DNA from: Pseudoneurospora amorphoporcata
Lineage: Eukaryota > Ascomycota > Sordariomycetes > Sordariales > Sordariaceae
Length of the DNA stretch: 64,000 bases
Direction: 5' to 3'
Assembly (NCBI GenBank): GCA_033297205.1
Contig: MU859160.1
Span: 62,001 to 126,000, forward strand
Below the pieces are notes generated by a model. That model saw only the letters and a program-made list of their open reading frames with translations. It searched no databases and had not been told where the DNA came from. Made by a program: the position numbers and the translations under genes. Every line of letters begins with the position of its first letter. Position 1 is the first letter of the stretch. This document shows, piece after piece, positions 23,042-35,100 of the stretch.

Positions 23042-25342
23042 GGTATTCTCTCATTGCTGTAAGCCGCTGTTAGGAAAGGGAGGTAAGGGTCCGAAGGTCT
23101 GTTGTAAGAACCGAAGGAGGGAAGTAAAAAAGTTGAGTTGGCGTTTCGATCGAGAGTCATGCTGTTATATCTTCTTCTCTCTTCATCAAATGTTTGTGAA
23201 TGACATTGAACAAAGCGTTCCCCACCTCCACACTTTTGCGGGAGATCCGAACGGAACGGAGGGTGGGCTGCACCTGGTGAACCAATCGACTGCCGGCTTG
23301 CCAGCGCTTGGCTCCCCAGTAGTGTAGGTATCACAAGGAGACAGGGTTCTGTGATCCACATGTTGGGGTTGTTAAAATGCCTCTGTTGTTTCATCATTCA
23401 ACAGACGTCCTCAGGTCCCCAGGTTCGGGCACGCCCACGGTCGGTTGGAGATGGACGAGTGAGCGACCGGTTGCAAATGTTTAAACGAACGCAATATCGC
23501 TCGAGGGGTGAACGAAGACGATCCGGGTGGTGACTGAGGTCGTGGGTCGAGTGGTCCTGTAATCGCCAATCAACCGCCCACATGGCCCATGATCGATCGT
23601 CTCATGGCTTCATCACCGGGGCAGTCTTGAGGTGGGTTTACCCCGTTCACAAGCTCGCTTGCTTCCCTGGCTATTCCCTCTGTGGCGTTTGGGCTCTGTA
23701 GGCCTTATCGTAATCCCCTGTCCGTCGTGAATGTTCGTTCGTTAGGGTCCCTCCCATTCAACCCATGTGAAAGACCCCTCATTGCCTATCCCATGCATCC
23801 TAGAAGGGGGACTGGGGGAGGGGACTGAACCCCTACCTCTCCCCCCATCCAGTTGGAAACCAATCGGGAGGGTTGCTAGATGCACACGGCTAGGAATTCG
23901 TACGATTGGATGGACGACTCATCTTTGTGTGGTCGCCGAGTTGTTTGTGTTTCGTCAGTGGTTTGGGTTGTTTTGGACGAATGATTTCACTGGAGCGATG
24001 GTTTATCACTCACTATACGAAAAACAGAAGCTGCAAGCGGAATCATGCGGGAGGGAACATGACGTATTTTGTACAGGCAAATACATCTCAACATGGCTTG
24101 CATCGATACCTCCTATGCGCTGCACATCAAAGCATGCGCACAAATCTAGTTTATCCGAGCTTTAAGCAACGCGCCTGCAATGCGATATGTTGAGCGGTAG
24201 GTTGGCATAGCCATGCATGCAACTTTGACGGGTAATGTGATCTGGGCGACATGCAGCATCTCAACGTCAAATGCCTTCATGGTCCAAAACGACCAACATT
24301 TTGAAAACACAATTTTTCCTCTATCTACTCTAACAACGGAAACTACACTAATCGTTTTAACAACTATATCTCAACCTACACATAACAGCCGACATGGCTT
24401 GCATGTTCGTGAAAAGAGAGGAATATAACCAAACAAGACGAGTGGAGAGTGGGCACGAGGCAAAGAGAGCCTGAAGCGAGCTGCGCGAAATCATGCAACA
24501 AACAGATTTGATGTCTCTCGCAATGCCAGTATGGGAACATTCCATGGCAAAAAATATCAAGCACAAGAAGTAAAAAAAATATCAAAAGCAGTTCATGCAG
24601 TCTTGTCCTCTTCGGTCCTGTTCCGCGTTCTTGCTCTTTCCCACCCTGATAAAATTCGCAAAAACACAATGAAGCCGCCCGCCAAAGTCCATTCATCCAG
24701 CCGTCCGTCCGTCCGTCCGTCCGTGTAGTTCCAAGTCCAGTCCAATTCATCCATCCGCCCAACATTTCCATTTCATCCAACCTATAACCTTCCCCATGGA
24801 ACATATGAAATATACGCTTTTTGGTGCAAATGCTGTGAGGCGAGTTGTAGTAGTACCGGTAACAGGAAATATGGACAAGGATGAAAGGGAAAAATTCGAG
24901 AGAAGAGGCTCCGCGCTATGACAGTGTTGAAGAGAGAAAATGAACGTTGTCCTTCCCAAAAAGAGCCTGCTGTGCGAGCTTGATGCAAAGAGTATGTATA
25001 GCCAAGGAGACGAGTAGCTTTTCTTCTTAGCCAAACACCACCACCATCATCGTCATGACCACCCACAACAAAGCAGTAAGCACAAAAAAAAAAAAAAAGG
25101 GGGTTTCGAACCAGTCTGAAGTCCAACAAGCACGAGCCCATACATATCGCCCAACCCGAACTCCTCGTCAACCCTTCGATCGATGCTACTCATGCACCCA
25201 GGCGACGATAACATAAGAGTATGGACGATAATAGAAAGTATGGCCGTGTGTCATTACGTCATGAGACCGACTCTCGAGTGAGAGCTGAACTGGGTATAGA
25301 GTTCGAATGATTGTTTCCTCCTTCCGAGTACACGCTACCGCA
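23042..25342. other. Intergenic region bta1/hap2
   Basis: This should hold the bta1 promoter and the hap2 3' UTR, since both genes point left. No gene is supported. It contains a (CCGT)6 microsatellite at 24701-24724 and a 15-nt poly(A) run at 25084-25098. Short open frames across 23.7-25.2 kb are Ser/His-rich and show no domain. Confidence 0.5.
24701..24724. repeat. (CCGT)6 microsatellite
   Basis: Six perfect tandem copies of a tetranucleotide lie in the hap2 3' flank, probably length-polymorphic. No function is visible. Confidence 0.9.
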
Positions 25343-26287
25343 TCAGTCCGAGGCGTCATCGTCCTCCGGACTTTCAGGAGCGGCCTTCGCCTTCTTGTTC
25401 GGGCCGCCTGAATTACTTTCGGCTTTCCTCTTAGTTCCTCCAGTTGATTTCGATCCCGCTGTTACCGATGACTGCTCCGAGCCATCTTGCTTCACGTCTC
25501 CGTTGGTCTTATCCCGCTCCATCTGCGCAACCTCGTCGGCTGTCAGGAAACGGCCACCAGGGCCACGAGGGCGCCGCATGGCATGGTTGTGTCTCGACTC
25601 GTGGAGATACGGCTTGCGTCCCTTGTTCGTCAACCGCAGTTGCTCCTCTAGCTTTTGCCTAGCTACTCTCCGCTTCAAGATCCGATGGAATTGCTTGGCG
25701 TTGACATACAAAGGTGACTCTTCAACGGCTCCGGAAGCCATCTCCGGGGACTGAGGTGGGGGCATTTGCTGAGCGGCTGTCATCGGTGGCGGAACCGCAG
25801 ACCTAGAGGCGTGGTTGAGCATGGCTTGCGCGTTGGGCACACCGGGGCTGGCGACCTGGCTGAGACGGCGCTGTCCTGGAGGTATGTTGTTCATTTGCTG
25901 CGGAGATCGGGGTCCTGCTCTGGCGTCCTTCTTAGAGTTCACACCAGACATTCTAGGTGACTGCTGCAAGTTCGGATCCGCTGCCATGTATGGGTTCGGG
26001 TAGTTGGTTCCTGACGCAGCCGCGGTGGCAGCCAGAGCTGCAGCCTGTAGGGGCATGCCATAGTGCATGTTCTGCTGGGGCACGCCGTACTGAGTTTGGT
26101 ACATGCTGTGACCTTGGGTTGGCGAGGGCTGATGCTGCTGGGTCTGAAGAATTGGCGATGTTTGAGGTAGGTGCTGGCTCGATGGGGATGTGATGCTGTT
26201 TCCACCTGCAGAACTGGAGTAGGCCGTTTGCATGTGTGGATTAGAATGGCTGTTTTGCGCCGGCTGGTATTGGGCGTATTCCATCAT
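25343..26287 (-). CDS. hap2: CCAAT-binding factor subunit HapB/Hap2 (NF-YA)
   Basis: This is a single exon of 314 aa. The conserved CBF-B/NF-YA core lies at about 190-250. Its first part (ESPLYVNAKQFHRILKRR) binds the Hap3/Hap5 histone-fold dimer. Its second part (KPYLHESRHNHAMRRPRGPGGRF) contacts the CCAAT box. The N-terminal 185 residues are Gln/Ser/Pro-rich, as expected for an activation region, and the C-terminus is acidic and Lys-rich with a likely nuclear signal (KRKAE and NKKAKA). The trimer acts in the nucleus on CCAAT promoters, including those of respiratory and iron- or redox-regulated genes. A cluster of CCAAT motifs lies 270-360 bp upstream. An additional upstream non-coding exon is possible but not needed for the core. 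Confidence 0.95.
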   Translation of the reverse strand: MMEYAQYQPAQNSHSNPHMQTAYSSSAGGNSITSPSSQHLPQTSPILQTQQHQPSPTQGHSMYQTQYGVPQQNMHYGMPLQAAALAATAAASGTNYPNPYMAADPNLQQSPRMSGVNSKKDARAGPRSPQQMNNIPPGQRRLSQVASPGVPNAQAMLNHASRSAVPPPMTAAQQMPPPQSPEMASGAVEESPLYVNAKQFHRILKRRVARQKLEEQLRLTNKGRKPYLHESRHNHAMRRPRGPGGRFLTADEVAQMERDKTNGDVKQDGSEQSSVTAGSKSTGGTKRKAESNSGGPNKKAKAAPESPEDDDASD

Positions 26288-26562
26288 ATTGAAATAGGGT
26301 CCGACTTAAAGCCGTGATGATGGGCGGCAGGCGCGATAGGTTGGTGTTGTTGACGGAGATGAAGACAAGTGAGGTCGCGTAGTGCTGCTATGATACCGAG
26401 CTCGGGTAGAGGAATGCTGACAAGAAAGCTGTCTGTGGTCGTAACAGGATGTGCTACCAGGCAGACTAAATCCAGGATGGCCTGCAGCTCAGATGAAAAC
26501 ACCAAGCTTCTGTTTTGGGCTCGATGCTGTGCAGTACAAGAGAAGTAACCTTGTACCTGTGG

Positions 26563-26642
26563 ATTGGGCTGGATGTGCACCCAATCTATTGGAGTTGATG
26601 CGTTGGCAGTCGATTAAGTGTCAAGGCAAGGCTTGCTATTGG
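26563..26642. promoter_or_regulatory. Cluster of four CCAAT motifs upstream of hap2
   Basis: CCAAT pentamers lie at 26563-26567 (minus), 26581-26585 (plus), 26588-26592 (minus) and 26638-26642 (minus), that is four in 80 bp, upstream of the hap2 start at 26287. The pair at 26581/26588 is inverted and nearly touching. Since the downstream gene encodes the CCAAT-contacting subunit, autoregulation is a natural hypothesis. It is inference only. Confidence 0.45.
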
Positions 26643-29600
26643 TCGCACCCGGCATATGCAAGCTGATGTCGCGGGGCAAATGCTGGGTGGCTCGGTCCTA
26701 GGCCGTTTGAGACGAGACGAGGAGGCCTGAGTGAGCGAAGCCACGTGAGGGCAGGGTGCTGGCGGAAAACGCCTAGAGGGCTGTGCGATAAAAGCTGATG
26801 GTAGCGCTGCAGTTGGGATGACGCCTAAGCGAATAGCGAACACTGGCGTCGAGCGGGTGCGGGACGTCGAGCTTTCGTGGACACTTTCCCCAAAGTGTCG
26901 AGTAATTCTAGAGGCCTATCCGGTTTTAAGTGTCAGTTAAAGCAATTCGCAAGCCCAAAACGGAAAAAGAAAATAAAAGAACAACGGGCAATGACGATGT
27001 GACTGGGCCGAGTCGGTGGTGGGCAAGTTTCTTGGCGCCTTCAGTTTGATGCGCTGGCATGCATGACGGAATATGCACGAGCCAGGCCCACCCTAGTCGA
27101 CCAGCTCAGCACACACGACCATCGCCCTCATCTGGGTCTGGCAGAGCAGTATCGAAAGAGGGAACCGTAAGACCCTAGGGTGGGGGAGAGAAGGAGAAGA
27201 GGTGTCAAATCTAGAGGATTGTCTCAACCAGTGAGCGAAGTTGAGGCTGCCATGAAGTCATTGGACCTCAGCACCATCGTTGTCCCAACGTCCGGGATGG
27301 GAGCATACGTTTATGTAGGCTTCGTCCACCTGTTCCCTCGAGACAAAGCAGCGTAGCTTTGAGCGCGACACAGCGAAGCGTGCACTATCGTCGCGAGGTG
27401 AAAGAAGAAGGCAGACACATCCTCAGCTTCTAACCAGGCCACGGGAAGAAGCACACTCGGCCTAGGACCTCACAGCCTCTCAGGATTACATCCCTTACGT
27501 GGATGTGTGGCCCAGCAACCGAAGGATCCATATGTTGTGTATCGATGCAAGCTCAACAGGGCTGGAGTAACTCGATGACAGAGACCGAGGAAGAGAGAAA
27601 AGGAATGCAAACGTACCGTAAGAAAGTCTGACGGCGTCCGAGTTAAGCGACACTCGTCTGTTGCCCTTGGCAGATAAACAGAGAATACTTGGGAGAAAGT
27701 CAGCAACACTGCCAGGGGATTTCAAAGACACAACGAGGTGTGTGGCTCATGGAGGGAAAGGGTGATTGAGAACAACAGTTGCGGGTCGCCACGAGCAACA
27801 AGGCCAGCACATCCCAACAATCAAAATAGATGGAGAGCCCTAACGAATGACGGGTTGAAGGTACTGTTACGTGCCGCTTCCCGTTTCAGATGAAGATGGT
27901 GTGCAGCCCGCAAAGCGGGAGAGGAAGTGAGTGACGCTTGGGAGAAGCATGAGGAATCCCAAGTGGAAGGCAGGCGAATGGGTGAAGGGGTGACTCTCTG
28001 TGACTTACACAAAGCTGTTCAGAAGCACGTCTGTGGATGCACCAAGTCTGGACAGTCCTGGGTACGAACAAAATCCCGAGAGCTGGAGATTCACGCACAA
28101 TATGAATGCCTGTTGCCAGGAGCGTTACAAGAGCGCTAGGAAGCAGCCGAGTAATTGAAGTCCGCAGGCGGAAGTTATCACGGGATCTTGTCACGGCCAA
28201 TAATGAGGCCAATGTCGAGGTTCGCGTTGGTGATAGGTCTTGAAACCAGACGCGATGCTTGATCCGCAGTATTGCTGCGCCCTGAATTGATTTGCTGTGT
28301 CGGGAAAGGGTCTTTGGGATGCTTTGCGCTCGGTTGTGACTGGCTAAGCAGTCCGGGTATGATAACTCAAAGTGGATATTGGTGTTTCTACTTTGTTCCC
28401 AAATCGTCGTCAGTGTGACTGTCGCAGCCTATAAGTTGTTTCCCAAGATTGCTCTCCAGTCTCTTTCAAACACTCGCGTCCCAAAATGCGATAGCAAGCC
28501 TTGCTTGCTCTCCTAATTGGGAGACAGTGTCAACAGCTCCGCCTTTCACAGATGGGAAGGGGGGACTGCCCCCCAGCTCCCGTCTCTGGTCGTGATCGAG
28601 CACAGAAGACGCCATCGTGATAGCTCTTGTCCAAAGGCAATTGACATGAAGCAAAGGCGAACTGGCGATTCCAAGCAAGCACCGGGCAGGTGGCGGAAGT
28701 TAACGAGCAGAAGCATCCAATTATGCTGCTCGGACGACTACGACCATCATCAAGCCGGGCCATGTCCCTACCGCCCAGCTCTCCGCATCTTGACGAGCTT
28801 ATGCGCCGGCGTGGGTTGAAGCACCGGCGACAAGCAGGGCAAGCTCGGGATGTGGACGGATTGATGGGTTGATGAAAGACGGAGATGACATGAAATTGAG
28901 ATGAAATGGCAGGGCTTACCTCGATTCTAAGTATGTACGAGGCTAATAAGGCAAGCCTGGCAGTGTGGCTCTTGCGCGCGAAGATGGCCGCTGAGTGGTT
29001 GAGTTTAAAGCGACGTCTCCTTGGGTTGGTGGTTGGTCGGATGCTCCCGTCTCCAATTTGCACGCCGTCCGTTTGGCAGCTTCGGTGGGTGGATTTGGGG
29101 TCCGACGTTTGTCTGGCTCTTCTGAGACTGATTCGCCGGGACCGCTTCAACTGACAGCCAACTGAAAAGAAAAAAAAACCCTAGGTTGGCCCTGTGTCAA
29201 TTTCTGCTGATAGCGATATCGATATCGAAATCTCGAAATCTGCGCGACGCGAGGCAGCAATGACGGGTTGACAGCGAGTGACTAAGCAGGCACGCTGACA
29301 GACTTGTCGAATGAGATGCGATGAAAGTGCGCGTCAAACAGAGTTGCAAAAAGTCCCAATTGGACTGCAAAGGTTGCGCAGGAGTCGATGGTCGCAGCCG
29401 TTGATTTGATAAAATTTTTGGCCTTGTTCTGCTCGCTCGAGAGCCTTGGGCAGTGGAGTGGGTGATTGGTGGGCTGATTGGTTGTGCGAGGTGAAGGAGG
29501 AGAGACGAGGGGAAATGCGAACGATGATTTGAGGGCGCATCCGGGACTTCTTAAACTTAGTAATCTGGTTGGATGAATCAGCTGGCAAGTGGGGCCCCGC

Positions 29601-29895
29601 CGGCGGCGAGTTCAAAGACAGAAGTGGCTGGCGCCGCCCAGCTCCGGGGGGAGGTTCGCTGCACAATTTTGTGGGTTCTTTTTGGTGCGGGGCCAGGACG
29701 TACACTGGACGCTAGCAATGCAAATGGAATCTCAAAAGAGTTGGCAAAATGATGGCACAAGGAAAAGAAACGAGAATGGGGATCGCACGGATCTTACAAA
29801 ACAATAGAACCATACTTTGAATGATAACCTCAATATCTCATTGCGATCAATGCAACAACAACGAGGACATCATCGACCTGTCTCCCCGTCTGTCT

Positions 29896-29898
<3 letters not shown>

Positions 29899-29943
<45 letters not shown>
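29899..29943. repeat. Poly(T) tract, 45 nt
   Basis: This is the longest homopolymer in the window. It is flanked by CT-rich sequence on both sides. Such tracts are slippage-prone and exclude nucleosomes. Its true length may be misassembled. Confidence 0.85.
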
Positions 29944-32060
29944 CCCCTCTTCTGACTAGCGACTGGTATCTGTCTGATATCTGGGTTGTGACGCAGTGTG
30001 AATGGAGAGGTTGGGTGCCTTGAGCTGGAGTTTTAGCGAGACATGATCGGTCGGTAGGCAGAGCCGCACACAAGCAGGCTGTGATGGTTTGTGTCGAACC
30101 CGACTTTTCTTCACACGGTTCAACTTCCCCGGTGAGAGGAAAAAAAAGTGATAGCCAACGGTGCATATCGCCAGGGTAGGACTACAGCTCCGCGGACATG
30201 GCTTGATGATAGCGCGTCCCAACGTCCGACGCGTATCCGACTTCTCTTTCGAGTTTTCATGGCTAAAAACGATCCGACTCTTTTAGCCAATCTCGATATT
30301 GATCATAAATGGCTTATGTTTTTGCAGAAATAAGATGAGCGTAACAACACTTCCCAAAGGCTATGGGACCATGTTGTTATGACAAATCTGAATTTCCAAA
30401 GACTATACAGTAGAAATAACAATACGTACAGGCTGGTTGTTTACATAGGTACAGTAGCTTTCTTGATCGGCGCACGCCTCTATCAACTTCGATGCACCAC
30501 CCGACGAGACGGACAACCCCGGAAACTAAACAACAAAACATGCTGTCGCGCGAACTTTGTTGAGCTGTAAGTACATCCGATAGCCGCCTAAATTTAGTCC
30601 GAGCAACGTCACATACGAAGTCGGGCTTTTGGCAAAGTCAGGAGAAACGGTTTCCGTCGCACCGTAGCCGACCATAATACTTGAGAGTTTGGAGGCCTTG
30701 CCACGCTCATGCGGCGGTTCGATTTTGCGTTGTTGAAGAGATACGATACATCTCGTATGATCAACAGCCATCGATGATGGCATTCCAGGTAGCGACTAAC
30801 ACAAGGATGGGCCCGCCTCCGGTCCTCCGGATAGTCATGTTTATGTTGCGAGCATAAACACGGGCGTCATTGTGAGCATCTGGCAAAGGTGGTTGTTAAT
30901 TGATGAGCGCAGGGTCGGTAGGTTGACCCTGGGCTTTGCCACGGAGTGCATTCAATTGGGCAAGCATTGAAAAGCTTGGCCATGTTTCCAAGTTAGTCAA
31001 GTCCAAGGCCCCCTCTCTCGATGCCCAGGAGTGCCAGGCCAAGAGGACCGGGGATGCAGGAAGCAGCGAGGCCAACTCATCGGGAGTTCCAGCCTCCACC
31101 CCCCCAACCCAATGGAAATGTCGGTGTGGACCACAACAGCAGACGTCAGAAACCAGAAACCGGGACTCTGTTGGCCCGCTGGGGCCTGATTATGCTCTCC
31201 ACCAGTGGCCTCGTAAACCCCCAACGCGACCCCGCCGGGCAACGGTTGACCGGCCTTTGGTGGCATCTGTCAGACTGTCATCCATCGCGATCGATAGGGA
31301 AGATCCATTCTTGCGATCCCACGGGCAGTATCATGCTCCGTGCTCTGGGTATTGCAAACGATGAAGATGGGAATCAGAGGCTCTGACTCTTGGGGTTTAC
31401 AGAGGCACGCGCCGTGGTGATGCTCTTCTCGCAAAACACGACGCTGCGCCGCAAGCCGGCCTTGTTTTGGGGGGGCCCTTTGGGTTACGTGTTACGTGTT
31501 CCGTGTTCCGTGTGCCGGAAATGAATTTGACTGGATTGTGAACGAAGCTGTCCGCTGTGTCATTAGCAATCCGGTCAACAAAGAACATTGATGTCGTCGT
31601 GTATCAGCTAGATATCGGCACTACACCACGGCATACTGTAGGCAGAATATTGATAGCGGGGTACAAGGCTGGCTGGCTGGGTCGCATGTCTCTGATCCGC
31701 AGTCAGGTGATGACACCATGTATTATCCAAACACTCCCCTTGTGCGATTTCATGCGAGGTGTCCTCGCTATCCTTGACTCCCCGTCCATGTTGCCCACCG
31801 GTCTTGGCGCTGGAATTCGGGACTTTGCGTTGCGACGGTGGTGGCGGCTCGGAAAGATGGGGAACGATGTGCGGCTCTCCGTGCTGCTTTGTGCTTGTCC
31901 GATGAAGCCTCTGGAAAACTCCCGTCGTTTCAATCTCTCTTGTCGTTTGATACCAAAGTGTTGCGAGAAATGGATTTTACTGGCTATTCGTCGGTTAGGT
32001 GTAGAGGTACTGGCCACCCTCTGGGGGTATGTGGGGCCTCCCCTTGGGGGCCCGCTTACA

Positions 32061-32106
32061 GCCAGCCAACCGACTCTAGAGGGACTATGAGAGGCGGTTG
32101 GCTGGC
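32061..32106. other. Perfect 12-bp inverted repeat (hairpin) before a TATAAAA box
   Basis: GCCAGCCAACCG at 32061-32072 is the exact reverse complement of CGGTTGGCTGGC at 32095-32106, with a 22-nt loop. A TATAAAA sequence follows at 32132-32138. There is no coding gene nearby to explain either. It could be a promoter-proximal operator-like palindrome, part of a non-coding RNA, or chance. Confidence 0.45.
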
Positions 32107-35100
32107 GAAGCGAATCTACTTAACCGATGAGTATAAAAGTCTACGTTGTTGACTGTTAAAAATCTCCGGCGTCAGGACCTACCGGCGGACCGACCGTGAC
32201 TCGGGAACTGCCGGCCGCGGTTTCCACTGGCATGCTTTCGTTGATGTGGTTCGCTCGGTTGCTCCCTTTTCTACCTTTCCAGGCGCAAAGTTGACTCTGG
32301 TTCTGTGACTGTGGCTGTCAAAAGCTCTCGGTCATGTCGTCCTGTCACTAAACACAAGACAAGTAACAACGACGGAATAAAACAGCAGCCAAGGCAGGCG
32401 ACTGGGAATTGGCCCTAGTACAGTAGCGGCGATGAGCTGGGGCAGGGGTAGGAAAGATCCCTTGGGCTTCTCCGCATTCCACTTCCACTGATTGTGCACC
32501 CCTCTCGAGACACCCTCACTGACCATGCATCACCTCATCTGTGTGCAACAACATCACGTCTTTCTCGAGACAAATGACAATCCTCCAGGCTTCCTTCGGC
32601 CCAGCTTCCTTCACCATGTGGTCGCACAAAAGTCATGTCCGGTAACATGGAACTTTTTATCGCGGCCCAATGGCTGATCATGACGCCCCCAAACACTGTT
32701 GGACAAAAGTGGCAGACAACAGACGGCCACCGTCGACCGACTTTCCATGCCCCAGGACACTGCTGTCCTAGACTAGAGGCTGTCTCATAGACACTCATCA
32801 GCAAGTGCAGTGCAGGAAGCTAATTGTACGTCGTCCATCATGGAAGCACGACACCCCTTTGCATCCACTCGTCATCATCCAGTTCCCAATTCCGCAACAA
32901 GCTACCCCGGCCCAACTTGAGAGCTTTCGGGCGAATGGGTGACGAGCAGTCAGCTTCAGCTCTGCTATTCGACGCCCGGGAGCCTCATGGTACCCCATAA
33001 ACAAGCTGCCCCCTTCGGTTTATGAAACGTTCAATCTTCGTTATCATGTCATTCCTCGGATTCACACCTCTTGCGGAAGCTTCAGGAATCTTGGCTATCA
33101 CAAGTGTTCCCGGGGCTCATATTGCCCCCCTGCTCCATGTGGACATTATACACTCTTTCACTATCACCTGTCACTTTGGTGATTCGGCCTTGGTGACAAC
33201 AGCTGAGGTTCTTTAATGACCACGAGGCAAGGCCGCAAGGTAGCTTGCTCGCCTTGAGCCCCAGCCTGAGCTGTCCCCTGTTCTTGTCAATACCCCCACT
33301 GAAGCTAAAGACCCTGAAGGTTCACCTCTTTTTGGGGTACGAAGGGGAAATTGTGATTGACCAATGTGACCAAAACGTAACGATTGACAGTGAGCCAGTC
33401 CTGTTCTGGCGAGATGCCGTCAGGGATCGAAGAGCTTTGCGGGGGCCTGCGATGCTACTGGTTCTCATTTTGATCGCCTCAGACATCACGTCTTGGCCGC
33501 TCAGGTCCGCGAGGCTTTCCTCACATCGATATCCCCACAGAAGACATCGACTCTTGATCGGTTCTTGAAGGTTTGGGATTGGTTCTTCAATCAGGCTTGA
33601 AAGTAGAAATCAATGAGTTTGTCCTTTCCATGAAGGTAATGTCAAGACTGATACATCACGTTGTTGTGAATGAACACTCTGCAGCATCATGATGTTGGTT
33701 GCGTTCGCAGATTTTATCAATACCCAGACCCCATGAACACTCGGTAATTTCCCTGCACACAACCATCACAAATTTGAACCCTTTCCACTCATCATCGAGG
33801 TCTCCATGAACTTACCTATCAGCCGTTCCATCGCCCGATTCATTCTTCTTGTCGCCCAAACTTGCCGAGTGTCAAACCTTCTCTGACGATTATTCGTGTC
33901 GGGCAGGCAGTCGTTTTGGTGATTTATGACGGCCATTCCAATCCTTACCAAGATCCATAAAAAACAAGTGTCTACCAGCCGCTAGTAACAATTCATTGAC
34001 CGGCAATTCACATGCCCAAACTCCCTGGAACAGAAGTCATATCCCCCGCGATGAGGTAGAGACAAAGTGCTGAAGAGCCGCCAGTCCCAGTTTTATTATT
34101 CTCCAATTACACGCGCTTAGCCCATCTATCGTCTGTTTACCAGGCTTCCACGTGTTGCTCTTAGCTGGGGCACCAAGCCACCACCACTGGCCACCACCAC
34201 ACGTCACCGAATCAACGTGAGGAAAGATATCAAACCAAGCACGACTCCCACGTTTGAATGGGTCTTTCCATGCGTTTCTCTTGACTGGCTGAACAGCACG
34301 TGTGGAGGAAGAGGGAACACTAGCGGATTGGGGAACCACAAACGAGGATGTGCAACGAAAAGAAAGCCAAGCACCACCTCTCATCTGACCTGACCGGTAT
34401 TGTGGCCGTTGTCGTTATCGCCAGTGTTGTAACAAGATCAGGAAGTCCGGACGGGCAAAAAGGGCCGGAGGGCGGAGATACTGCACCACAACATAAACAA
34501 CAACGGCAACAGAAACAAGTATGACAACACAAGCTCGGAGATGAACGGTCACTACCATATCATAACCTTCATGGTGAAATCACTGTCCGAAGCCTCGGAG
34601 ATGAAGAAGCCGAGGGAAGATGAGGATTGGGTTAGAGGGCCGTGTGCGTATGAGAGGTTGGGTGATTTCGGAAAACTGTCCCAACAAATAATGAGTAGGT
34701 AGGAAAGCAAGCGGATATCGCTTGTCAGTCGTGCAAATCGGATACTGGATACCCGACGAGTTCAAAGAACCAAAACAAACGCTAGGTGACTTGACTTTTA
34801 TTCTTCCTGTTCCGTCCCCAGTTCCGACCGTCCGTCCCTGTTTGTACGTACCATCGTTCTAGTTCAGACGGGTAGGTAGGTTGGCAAGTAGCTATCACCC
34901 TCTCCCGAGGTTGACCGCACCATAATTATAGGGCAAATGGCTGTTTGGAGACCATGACACGACTACCTACATTATCTTTAAGCATTGAGATTGCGTTGAA
35001 GATAGAGGTACCAGCGGGAAGTTTTCGGATCAATGTTCGCTTCGGCGCCGAGATTGTTTCTGCTGGATAACATGTGACGGATACAGCCTAGGCAAACCGG

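Noticed and set aside
28530..29150. 206-codon minus-strand open frame
   Set aside because: Arg/Ser/Cys-rich with no domain, overlapped by several plus-strand frames, and no plausible intron structure; reads as chance.
29899..29943. Poly(T) tract as the tail of a reverse-strand retroposon
   Set aside because: No coding remnant, no terminal structure and no target-site duplication could be seen.
31557..32090. 177-codon plus-strand open frame
   Set aside because: No family resemblance; a 104-codon frame runs antisense to it; composition not clearly coding.
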